A stretch of DNA of 5,366 nt, taken from positions 1 to 5,366 of the forward strand of contig JAUNUE010000132.1 in NCBI GenBank assembly GCA_030538335.1. The letters run 5' to 3'. The notes beneath the pieces are model-generated. The model was given only the letters and a program-made list of their open reading frames with translations, was not told the origin of the DNA and searched no databases. Position numbers and translations under genes: made by a program. This stretch comes from Allobrachymonas sp. GTDB taxonomy: Bacteria > Pseudomonadota > Gammaproteobacteria > Burkholderiales > Burkholderiaceae_C. How positions within the stretch are numbered: the stretch's first letter is position 1; the number at the start of each line of letters is the position of its first letter. This document shows, in pieces, positions 1 to 5,366 of the stretch.

Positions 1-248
1 TGCTCGGCTGTGGGGTAGCGCAGATTGTCAACCTTGTAGAGCTTGAGCGCCTGCTGGATGGCATTGATGTCAGTTTTGGCTGCCGTGATACGCGCCTCAT
101 CGGTGCGGCCAATGACGTTGGGCACGACAAATGCCCCCAGCACGGCAATGATGACCAACACCACCATCAGTTCAATCATGGTGAAGCCGCGCTGCAGCCG
201 TTTGTTACCGTCTGGCTGCGAAAAACAGAAAGAATATTCGTGGCACAT
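1..248 (-). CDS. gspG: GspG, type II secretion major pseudopilin (3' part outside window)
   Basis: Major subunit of the T2SS pseudopilus, a type IV pilin-like fibre built from the inner membrane into the periplasm. The 82 visible residues contain a prepilin peptidase site, RG|FTMIE, with cleavage after Gly21 and the conserved Glu at mature position +5. A hydrophobic helix follows (about residues 22-43, LMVVLVIIAVLGAF), then the GspG-type stretch VVPNVIGRTDEARITAAKTD and the family hallmark ALKLYKVDNLRYPT (68-80). These distinguish it from the minor pseudopilins GspH, I, J and K. The C-terminal half with the calcium site lies beyond the window. The start at 248 gives a 21-residue leader; an in-frame ATG at 293 would give 36 residues. 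Neither has a strong ribosome binding site. It is transcribed away from gspC, so pseudopilin genes probably continue to the left. The identification is firm; only the exact start is uncertain. Confidence 0.95.
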   Translation of the reverse strand, partial: MCHEYSFCFSQPDGNKRLQRGFTMIELMVVLVIIAVLGAFVVPNVIGRTDEARITAAKTDINAIQQALKLYKVDNLRYPTAE

Positions 249-374
249 AGAAGTCAAAACAATGGGTTTATCAAGCCGAAGAGGTTGCTGCATCTTATTG
301 CATATTTCAGCACGCAGTTTGACAGAACCGCTCTTTAACTGAACCTTTTTGTTCTACAGGCATAATACAACGCC
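249..374. promoter_or_regulatory. Divergent gspG / gspC intergenic control region
   Basis: This 126-bp non-coding stretch lies between two divergently oriented T2SS genes, so it should carry promoters for both operons. It is visibly more AT-rich than the flanking genes. A perfect TTGACA hexamer lies at 319-324 on the plus strand, but no good -10 box follows at 16-18 bp. A CATAAT hexamer at 361-366 (five of six matches to TATAAT) has a weak CTGAAC (339-344) 16 bp upstream; it would start transcription almost at the gspC ATG. The minus strand of the same spot reads TATTAT (368-363). Short inverted arms AGAAC (324-328) and GTTCT (351-355) are too short to call an operator. That the region is regulatory is inferred from position; the individual elements are weak candidates. 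Confidence 0.5.
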
Positions 375-1100
375 ATGGCCTCAGCCCCCTCCATTGCGGC
401 TCCTTCTGCCTCCCCGTCCCTCACTCTGGCTGAGCGCCGGGCGGTGCTGTTTTTGTCTTTTCTGGTGTGGGCGCTGCTTGCAGCAAGCGCCTTTTTCTGG
501 ATATGGGCCAGCCCGCGCCAGCAAGCGCCTGTCTCTGCGACCAGCGTAACGCCGGCGCTGCAAGGTGATCCTGCACAAGTGGCGCGTTTGCTCCATCAAA
601 CAGAAGCGGTCGCTACCGTGCAGACCGCTTCCCCATTGGCCAGCCGGATGCAATTGCGCGGTGTGGCCATGCAAGCGGCAGGAACGGGGGTCGTCATTCT
701 CGTGGTAGACGGCCAGCCCGCCAAACCCTACCGCACCGGCGACGAAGTGGCTGACGGCTGGATCGTGCAATCGCTGGCCCTGCGGTCGGCCACACTGGCG
801 AACGGCAACCAGTCACTGGTGATCGAGCTGCCTGAGCAAGCCACCCAGACAGACCCCGACACATCTGCGTTGCCGCCCGCCCATGCCCTGCCGCCACAGG
901 CTGTTGCACCTGTGCCTGCTCCTGTGTATGCGCCGCCGCCAGTTACCGTAGCACCTTCGCCTGCGCAGCCTGCACCTCCAACCGTGTCTCCCAACACGCC
1001 TTTGCAGGACCCCGCCATTGGGGCGCCGCCCATTCACGCGCCGCCTTCGCACAGGCCGGGCGCAGGTGGTTTTGGCGGGGCACAACCCTCAACCCCCTGA
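375..1100 (+). CDS. gspC: GspC, type II secretion inner-membrane clamp protein (no PDZ domain)
   Basis: GspC links the inner-membrane platform to the N-terminal domains of the secretin GspD. The 241-residue product has a short cytoplasmic N-terminus (1-22) and one membrane segment (about 23-45, rich in Leu, Phe, Trp and Ala). A linker leads to a homology-region (HR) domain at about 90-154, recognised by LRGV (94-97), a hydrophobic VVILVV strand (106-111), YRTGDEV (119-125), GWIV and a closing LVIELPE strand. From about 155 to the end it is a low-complexity tail dominated by Pro, Ala and Val, ending in a Gly-rich stretch (GAGGFGGAQ). The C-terminal PDZ or coiled-coil domain of many GspC proteins is absent. 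It leads the rightward operon, with gspF 19 nt downstream. No other ATG fits as a start, and only a weak CAGG lies about 14 nt upstream. Sequence similarity across the family is low, so the call rests on domain layout plus context. Confidence 0.9.
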   Translation: MASAPSIAAPSASPSLTLAERRAVLFLSFLVWALLAASAFFWIWASPRQQAPVSATSVTPALQGDPAQVARLLHQTEAVATVQTASPLASRMQLRGVAMQAAGTGVVILVVDGQPAKPYRTGDEVADGWIVQSLALRSATLANGNQSLVIELPEQATQTDPDTSALPPAHALPPQAVAPVPAPVYAPPPVTVAPSPAQPAPPTVSPNTPLQDPAIGAPPIHAPPSHRPGAGGFGGAQPSTP

Positions 1101-1119
1101 TTCCGCTGCACGGCTGACC

Positions 1120-2343
1120 ATGCCCGCCTACCGTTTTGAAGCGCTTGACCACGATGGCCAGTCCCGCAAGGGCACCATCGAGGCCGATACTGCCCGTGCA
1201 GCGCGCGCCGCCCTGCGCCAACAGCAACTGGTGCCGATGCTGGTAGAGCCCGCATTGGCAGGCGATGTCAGCGAAGGGCGCAGCGACCGGGGTCTGTTCA
1301 CTTCCAGGGTTTTTGCTCCTGCTGCGCTGGCACTTTGGACACGCCAACTGGCAAGCCTGCTGGTATCGGGCTTGTCGCTGGATCGCGCCCTGCAAGCCCT
1401 GGCTGATGAGTCAGAAATAGCGCGCCAGCAGCAATTGGTGGCAACGATTCGCGCTGAAGTCAACGCGGGCAGCAGTTTTGCCAAGGCTTTGCAGCAGCAT
1501 CCGCGCGAGTTCTCGCCTGTTTACACCGCGGTGGTGGCCGCGGGGGAGCACAGCGGCGCGCTCGGCCCGGTGCTTGACAAGCTTGCCAACGATCTGGAGG
1601 CACAGCAGGAATTGCGCAGCAAGCTGTACGCGGCGGCACTGTATCCGGCCATCGTGACCGTGCTGGCCTTGCTGATCGTGGTATTTCTCGTCAGCTATGT
1701 GGTGCCGCAAATTGCCACGGTGTTTGCCAGCAGCAAGCGCGCGCTGCCGCTGCTGACCCGCATCATGATGGGCTTCAGCGCCCTGGTGCGCCATTGGGGC
1801 TGGCTGGTGCTGCTGCTGGCGGGCGCCGCAGCGGTGGTCTGGCGCCAGGCGCGCAAGGCTGACCCGGTGCGCCAACGTACCGATGCGTTTTTGCTGCGCG
1901 TGCCGCTGATGGGCAAACTGATGCGTTACTACAACGCCGCCCGTTTCACCGGCACCCTGAGTTTGCTGGTGCAGGCGGGCGTGCCCATTCTGCGGGCGCT
2001 GCAGGCCGCCAACGAAACGCTGGCGAACCGCGCCATGCAGGTCGATGCCGAAGATGCGCTGGTGCTGGTGCGCGAGGGCGCGCCGCTGGCCAGCGCCCTT
2101 TCGCAGAAAAAACGTTTTCCGGGGCTGGTGAGCATGTTTGCCCGCCTGGGCGAGCAAACCGGGCAATTGCCCATCATGCTGGAGCGTGCTGCAAACCAAC
2201 TCAACGCGCAAGTGCAGCGCCGCGCCATGCAACTGGCGACCATCCTCGAACCTTTGCTGATTGTGGGCATGGGCGTGGTGGTAGGCATGATCGTGCTGGC
2301 CGTGCTCATGCCCATCATCCAGCTCAACCAGTTGGTGAAATAG
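1120..2343 (+). CDS. gspF: GspF, type II secretion inner-membrane platform protein
   Basis: Polytopic core of the T2SS inner-membrane platform, homologous to PilC of type IV pili, thought to transmit GspE ATPase motion to pseudopilus assembly. The 407 residues match the usual family length of about 400. It begins with the typical MPAYRFEALD, has a first cytoplasmic T2SSF domain (about 70-192) and a second (about 273-395). Three membrane helices lie at about 170-195, 224-241 and 373-399. The T2SSF signature is present: KLYAAALYP (168-176) followed by hydrophobic residues to Pro196. RFTGTLSLLVQAGVPI (275-290) and the GEQTGQLP segment (344-351) are also characteristic. The reading frame stays open back to a TTG at 1018, but that would overlap gspC by 83 nt and add a non-homologous N-terminus, so the ATG at 1120 is preferred. 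Unusually, gspF follows gspC rather than gspE. Confidence 0.97.
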   Translation: MPAYRFEALDHDGQSRKGTIEADTARAARAALRQQQLVPMLVEPALAGDVSEGRSDRGLFTSRVFAPAALALWTRQLASLLVSGLSLDRALQALADESEIARQQQLVATIRAEVNAGSSFAKALQQHPREFSPVYTAVVAAGEHSGALGPVLDKLANDLEAQQELRSKLYAAALYPAIVTVLALLIVVFLVSYVVPQIATVFASSKRALPLLTRIMMGFSALVRHWGWLVLLLAGAAAVVWRQARKADPVRQRTDAFLLRVPLMGKLMRYYNAARFTGTLSLLVQAGVPILRALQAANETLANRAMQVDAEDALVLVREGAPLASALSQKKRFPGLVSMFARLGEQTGQLPIMLERAANQLNAQVQRRAMQLATILEPLLIVGMGVVVGMIVLAVLMPIIQLNQLVK

Positions 2344-2434
2344 CCATGCCGCTCAACCCCTTCTGCACTACATCCTTTGATGCAATAATTTGTTACTCCC
2401 GTTGACTATTTAACACGGCATACCTGCCAACACC
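2344..2434 (+). promoter_or_regulatory. gspF-gspL intergenic spacer, AT-richer, possible internal promoter
   Basis: This 91-nt gap is the longest between genes of the rightward series, and its GC content (just under half) is well below its neighbours. TTGACT (2402-2407) resembles a -35 box, but no -10 box stands at standard spacing; TATTTA (2407-2412) resembles a -10 box but lacks a partner. No hairpin-plus-T-run terminator is seen. A 19-codon ORF (2346-2405, MPLNPFCTTS...) starts just after the gspF stop; it has no recognisable features and is probably chance. A control function is only an inference from length and composition. Confidence 0.2.
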
Positions 2435-3727
2435 ATGACCCTGCTCGCCATTCGCCTGCCTGCTCCTGATGCCGCTGCTGCTGCGGCCTGGCCGTATGCG
2501 CTCAGCACGGACGGGCAAACGGTGGCCCGGCACGATGTTGCGCCGCCCGAGTTGCTTCCCAAATCCGGCGTGCACGAAACGGTGGTGGTCGTGCCGGTGC
2601 AAGCCTTGTCGTGGCATGTGGTGGATTTGCCGCGGGGCAGCACCGCCAATCCATCGCGGCTACGTACTGTGCTGGAGGGGCTGCTCGAAGACAACCTGCT
2701 GCAAGAGCCGACCGATCTGCACCTGGCCCTTGCACCGCATGCCCAGGCGCCCTGCCGCACCTGGGTGGCGGCTTGCCAGGCGCCATGGCTCAAGGCGGCC
2801 CTGCAAACGCTGGAGAACGCTGGCGTTGTGGTGAGCCGCATCGTGCCTGAACTGACACCTGACGCACTGCCGCTGCCTGACGCTGCTGCAGAAACTGCGC
2901 CTGCAACCACCGATGACGCGCGCCTTCATGCCATCGCCCAGCCCAACGAAGGCGCCTGGTGGGTACGCAGCGGCAGCGATCTGCTGCAAGGCAAACAGGC
3001 GCCCGGCCTGTTGCTGTGGCCGCTGCCGCCGCCCGATGCCGCCACGCTGGCGCAAAGCGCCCTGCCTCCCAATTGGCCTGCCACGGCCCAAGGCGCCATT
3101 TACGCAGATCCTGCTGCCGCACAGGCCGCCGAGCACTGGTCACGGCAGACCGTAACGGTGCAGCACCCCGCGCAGCGCTGGTTGCGTGCGGCCCAGGCAC
3201 CGTGGAATCTGGCGCAGTTCGGCTTTGCCACCGGCCAGAGCCAGCGTTGGCGCAAACGCACGGTCACGCTGTGGCAGCGCCTGCTGCATGCGCCGCAATG
3301 GGTGGCTGTACGCTGGGGGCTGGTTTTGTTGTTGCTGGTGCAACTGGCCGGACTGAACTGGTGGGCATGGCGCACGCGCCAGATGCTGGCCGCACAACGG
3401 CAGGAAATCAACACCATCCTCACCAGCACCTTTCCCGAGGTGCAGGCGGTGGTGGATGCGCCGGTGCAAATGCAAAAACAGGTCGATCTTCTGGCGCAAA
3501 GCAGCGGCCAACTGGGCCCGCAGCACCTGGAGGCCTTGCTGCTGCTGACCAGCCAGGCGCTGCCCCAAGCCCAGGTGCAGGGCATACAGTGGGAAGCGGG
3601 ACAGTTGCGCCTCAAAGGGCTGACCGTTACGGCTGAGCAGCAACAGCAATGGCAGACGGTGCTGCAACAGCACCATGTCTCCCTGCGCCAGGACGGCACC
3701 GACTGGCTGCTGCAGGCAGGCTCCTGA
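2435..3727 (+). CDS. gspL: GspL, type II secretion platform protein that recruits GspE
   Basis: Bitopic inner-membrane protein whose cytoplasmic part, with an actin-like fold, binds the GspE ATPase and whose periplasmic ferredoxin-like domain pairs with GspM. The 430 residues show the expected plan: cytoplasmic domain about 1-285, a membrane helix at about 294-312 (Leu/Val-rich, flanked by several Trp), then a periplasmic region with a Gln-rich linker and the C-terminal domain (about 335-430). Family landmarks include VDLPRG (63-68), then RLRTVLEGLLED (75-86), the TDLH that follows, and WNLAQFGF (257-264), the counterpart of the conserved Asn-Leu-xx-Gly segment before the membrane helix. The N-terminus carries an Ala run (13-18). 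The ATG at 2435 is the first in frame and lacks a Shine-Dalgarno sequence. gspM follows after 29 nt, the usual L-M pairing. gspK, which usually precedes gspL, is not here; gspF takes that place. Confidence 0.95.
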   Translation: MTLLAIRLPAPDAAAAAAWPYALSTDGQTVARHDVAPPELLPKSGVHETVVVVPVQALSWHVVDLPRGSTANPSRLRTVLEGLLEDNLLQEPTDLHLALAPHAQAPCRTWVAACQAPWLKAALQTLENAGVVVSRIVPELTPDALPLPDAAAETAPATTDDARLHAIAQPNEGAWWVRSGSDLLQGKQAPGLLLWPLPPPDAATLAQSALPPNWPATAQGAIYADPAAAQAAEHWSRQTVTVQHPAQRWLRAAQAPWNLAQFGFATGQSQRWRKRTVTLWQRLLHAPQWVAVRWGLVLLLLVQLAGLNWWAWRTRQMLAAQRQEINTILTSTFPEVQAVVDAPVQMQKQVDLLAQSSGQLGPQHLEALLLLTSQALPQAQVQGIQWEAGQLRLKGLTVTAEQQQQWQTVLQQHHVSLRQDGTDWLLQAGS

Positions 3728-3756
3728 CAAATACGCAAAAGGTACGGCACGCCATC

Positions 3757-4248
3757 ATGACCAGTCCCTCTCCTTCTGTTCCGCTGAACCGGCGCCTGCG
3801 GCAACGCTGGCAGCAACTGGCCCTGCGCGAGCGCCGCCTGGTCTTGCTGGCAACGGCTGTGGTGATCGCAGTCATGCTGTGGTGGGTGCTGCTGGCGCCA
3901 GCCATTACCACGCTGCGCAAGGCAGACGCTGAACGCACGCACCTATCGCAACAGCTTGCGCTCATGCGCAGTTTGCAGGCCCAGGCCGCTGCGATGCAAC
4001 AACAACCCGCCATCAGCCAGGCCGAAAGCCAACAGCAACTCCAGCGTCTGTGCGACAGCATGCTGGGTGCCAACAGCATGTACCTGCAAGGCCCGCAAGC
4101 GACCATCACGCTGAACAATGTATCGGCTGCCGTTTTCAGTGAATGGCTGTTGCAGGCGCGCACCCTGGCGCGTGCCGTGCCCCAGCAGACCCAACTGGCC
4201 TATAGTGGCACGGGCTGGTCGGGGACGCTGGTGATGCAGTTGCCCTGA
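3757..4248 (+). CDS. gspM: GspM, type II secretion platform protein
   Basis: Small bitopic inner-membrane protein that stabilises GspL and completes the assembly platform. The 163-residue length is typical for the family. A basic cytoplasmic N-terminus (11-27, many Arg) precedes a membrane helix at about 28-50, ending in LWWVLLAPAI. A helical, Gln- and Ala-rich periplasmic stretch (about 52-100) is likely coiled coil. The small C-terminal ferredoxin-like domain (about 105-163) shows the family pattern FSEWLLQARTL (127-137), then a GTGWSGTLVMQL strand (151-162). The frame is open upstream to 3649 within gspL, but the ATG at 3757 gives the normal GspM start just before the basic segment. A weak AAAAGG lies about 14 nt upstream (3737-3742), rather far for a ribosome binding site. 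Position directly after gspL supports the call. Confidence 0.95.
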   Translation: MTSPSPSVPLNRRLRQRWQQLALRERRLVLLATAVVIAVMLWWVLLAPAITTLRKADAERTHLSQQLALMRSLQAQAAAMQQQPAISQAESQQQLQRLCDSMLGANSMYLQGPQATITLNNVSAAVFSEWLLQARTLARAVPQQTQLAYSGTGWSGTLVMQLP

Positions 4249-4297
4249 CGAGTTGCCCCATCGTTTTTCCATAAGCCTGCCCTGTTCCACTTTTCAC

Positions 4298-5161
4298 ATG
4301 CCACGCACATTCTTCGCCTTGCCCGTTTCGCGCCCCGCATTGCGCGCTGGGGCTGTGCGCCCCTTGCGGCCTGCCCGCATCTGGGCCTGGGCGGGTGCGG
4401 GTGCTGTGCTGGGTGGCTTGTTGGCAACATTGCTGTTTGCCCCGGCTCGCTGGCTGGCTGCAGCCACTGCAAGGGCTACCCAAGGGCGCGTGCTGCTGCA
4501 GGAAACGCAAGGCACCCTCTGGCAAGGCAGTGCGCGGCTGGTGTTGGCTGCCGGGCAGGATGGCCGTGGCGCCCCGGCCTTGCCCAGCCGCGTAGAGTGG
4601 CGCCTGCGCCCACGTTTGACAGGTGCGCAACTGGAGCTGCAGAGCGATTGCTGCACCACCACGCCCCTGCTGATGCAGGTGCAGGCAGGCGTTTCCGAAA
4701 CGCATGTATCGCTTGCCGACAACACCGTGCAACTGCCCAGCGCCCTGTTGACGGGTTTGGGCACCCCATGGAACACCCTGCAACTGCAAGGCGTGCTGCA
4801 AGCCCAGACGCATGGATTGAGCTTGTGGCTCGGACTTGACCGGGTCAACTTCCAGGGCCGGGTTGAAGCGCGCCTGCAGCAGGCATCCACCCGGCTTTCC
4901 ACACTCAACCCTGTAGGCAGCTACCTGGTCGAGCTTTCGGGCAACGATGCCAGCAACAGCAGTGCCAACACCGCCAGCCTTACGCTGAGCAGCCAGCCTG
5001 GCAGCAGCCTGTTGCTGCAAGGCAAAGGCTTCCTCACGGGCGGGCGGTGGCATTTTTCGGGCGATGCCCGTGCCGACCCCGCCGCCGCATCCGCGCTTGA
5101 CAACCTGCTCAACATCATTGGTCGCCGTGAAGGCGAGCGCTCCGTTATAACCATGGGCTGA
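4298..5161 (+). CDS. gspN: GspN, type II secretion accessory envelope protein
   Basis: GspN occurs in a subset of T2SSs; its exact role is not settled. The 287 residues begin with an Arg-rich cytoplasmic segment of about 27 residues, then one membrane helix (about 28-49, Ala/Gly/Leu-rich). The periplasmic domain contains GTLWQGSARLVL (72-83) and VEWRLRP (99-105), both typical of GspN. Its C-terminal part has SSLLLQGKGFL (236-246), WHFSGDARA (251-259) and a closing segment with NIIGRREGERS (272-282). It is longer than the roughly 250 residues common for the family, largely through the N-terminal extension. The frame is open back to a TTG at 4253, but the ATG at 4298 is the simplest start; neither has a Shine-Dalgarno sequence. 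A vicinal Cys118-Cys119 pair stands in the periplasmic domain. It follows gspM and precedes the secretin gene by 30 nt. Confidence 0.92.
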   Translation: MPRTFFALPVSRPALRAGAVRPLRPARIWAWAGAGAVLGGLLATLLFAPARWLAAATARATQGRVLLQETQGTLWQGSARLVLAAGQDGRGAPALPSRVEWRLRPRLTGAQLELQSDCCTTTPLLMQVQAGVSETHVSLADNTVQLPSALLTGLGTPWNTLQLQGVLQAQTHGLSLWLGLDRVNFQGRVEARLQQASTRLSTLNPVGSYLVELSGNDASNSSANTASLTLSSQPGSSLLLQGKGFLTGGRWHFSGDARADPAAASALDNLLNIIGRREGERSVITMG

Positions 5162-5191
5162 CGCCCTGCAACGCCCCCACCTGCCGTGATC

Positions 5192-5366
5192 ATGCTTTCT
5201 GAAAAAAACCGCCTCACCTCTGCACGTCGTCAGCACCGTTATTCGTTGGTGGCTTGGGCCTGCGCACTTGCGATGGTGGGTGTGGACGTGCTGCGCCCTG
5301 CCCTCGCCCAAACGCCCGTGATCGTGCCGCCTGCCCCCAAACCCGCTGCGCCCAAGCCTGTGGCTT
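5192..5366 (+). CDS. gspD: Probable GspD, type II secretion outer-membrane secretin (N-terminus only)
   Basis: Fifty-eight codons are visible before the window ends. The product starts MLSEKNRLTSARRQHR, followed by a hydrophobic core (about 18-34) and a signal peptidase I site after Ala-Leu-Ala39, giving a mature N-terminus of QTPVIV. A Pro/Ala/Lys-rich linker follows (about 43-58). No secretin domain (N0-N3 or the pore) is reached, so the assignment depends on the Sec signal peptide plus position right after gspN, where the secretin is otherwise missing from this cluster. An in-frame GTG lies two codons upstream at 5186 and could be the real start. No Shine-Dalgarno sequence is seen for either. 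Another exported T2SS-linked protein cannot be excluded. Confidence 0.75.
   Translation, partial: MLSEKNRLTSARRQHRYSLVAWACALAMVGVDVLRPALAQTPVIVPPAPKPAAPKPVA

Noticed and set aside
43..342. 99-codon plus-strand frame at the left end
   Set aside because: It is antisense to gspG, whose prepilin site and ALKLYKVDN motif are unmistakable.
324..355. Short inverted arms AGAAC / GTTCT in the divergent intergenic region
   Set aside because: Only 5 bp with a 22-nt loop; too weak to call an operator or a terminator.
1018..1119. N-terminal extension of gspF from a TTG at 1018
   Set aside because: It would overlap gspC and add 34 Arg/Pro-rich residues before the canonical MPAYRFEALD start.
1411..2232. 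273-codon open frame on the minus strand opposite gspF
   Set aside because: Antisense of a confidently identified GspF; the His/Gln/Arg-rich product has no recognisable domain.
2346..2405. 19-codon ORF between gspF and gspL
   Set aside because: No ribosome binding site, no recognisable peptide feature; expected by chance in a gap of this size.
2474..2490. GCTGCTGCTGCGGC short tandem run at the start of gspL
   Set aside because: It encodes an alanine run in a GC-rich gene; too short and ordinary to propose phase variation.
2959..3636. 225-codon plus-strand frame inside gspL
   Set aside because: Ala/Gly/Arg-rich, without domains, fully contained in the identified gspL in another frame.
3100..3942. 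280-codon open frame on the minus strand opposite gspL and gspM
   Set aside because: Cys- and Arg-rich composition typical of antisense frames, lying over two recognised genes.
4136..5311. 391-codon open frame on the minus strand opposite gspM, gspN and gspD
   Set aside because: The plus strand encodes recognisable GspM and GspN. The minus-strand product is Gln/His/Ala-rich with no family features, as expected from the antisense of GC-rich genes.

Overview
The window holds part of a type II secretion system (T2SS, general secretory pathway gsp genes). Base composition is GC-rich, coding is dense, and CTG (Leu) and GCG/GCC (Ala) codons are heavily used. Together with the protein sequences, this suggests a betaproteobacterium of the order Burkholderiales, plausibly a member of the Comamonadaceae. 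The genus cannot be fixed from this sequence alone.

Layout: the left end carries the first 82 codons of gspG (major pseudopilin) on the minus strand, running off the window at position 1. A 126-bp divergent intergenic region (249-374) separates it from a plus-strand series: gspC (375-1100), gspF (1120-2343), gspL (2435-3727), gspM (3757-4248), gspN (4298-5161), and the 5' end of a probable gspD (from 5192, cut at the right edge). The spacers are 19, 91, 29, 49 and 30 nt, all genes point the same way and no terminator is visible between them, so one transcript is likely. The 91-nt gspF-gspL gap is the only place where a second promoter might fit.

How the parts work together: GspD is the outer-membrane secretin. 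GspC is the inner-membrane clamp protein that contacts it. GspF, GspL and GspM form the inner-membrane assembly platform, with GspL coupling to the GspE ATPase, which is not in the window. GspG is the major subunit of the periplasmic pseudopilus that pushes folded substrates through the secretin. GspN is an accessory envelope protein found in only some T2SSs.

Nothing here is a clearly undescribed system. Points worth a look are the rearranged, divergent gene order, a GspC with no PDZ domain and a proline-rich tail instead, the consistent lack of Shine-Dalgarno sequences at well-supported starts, and the divergent control region. No RNA genes, mobile elements, CRISPR arrays or significant repeats were seen.
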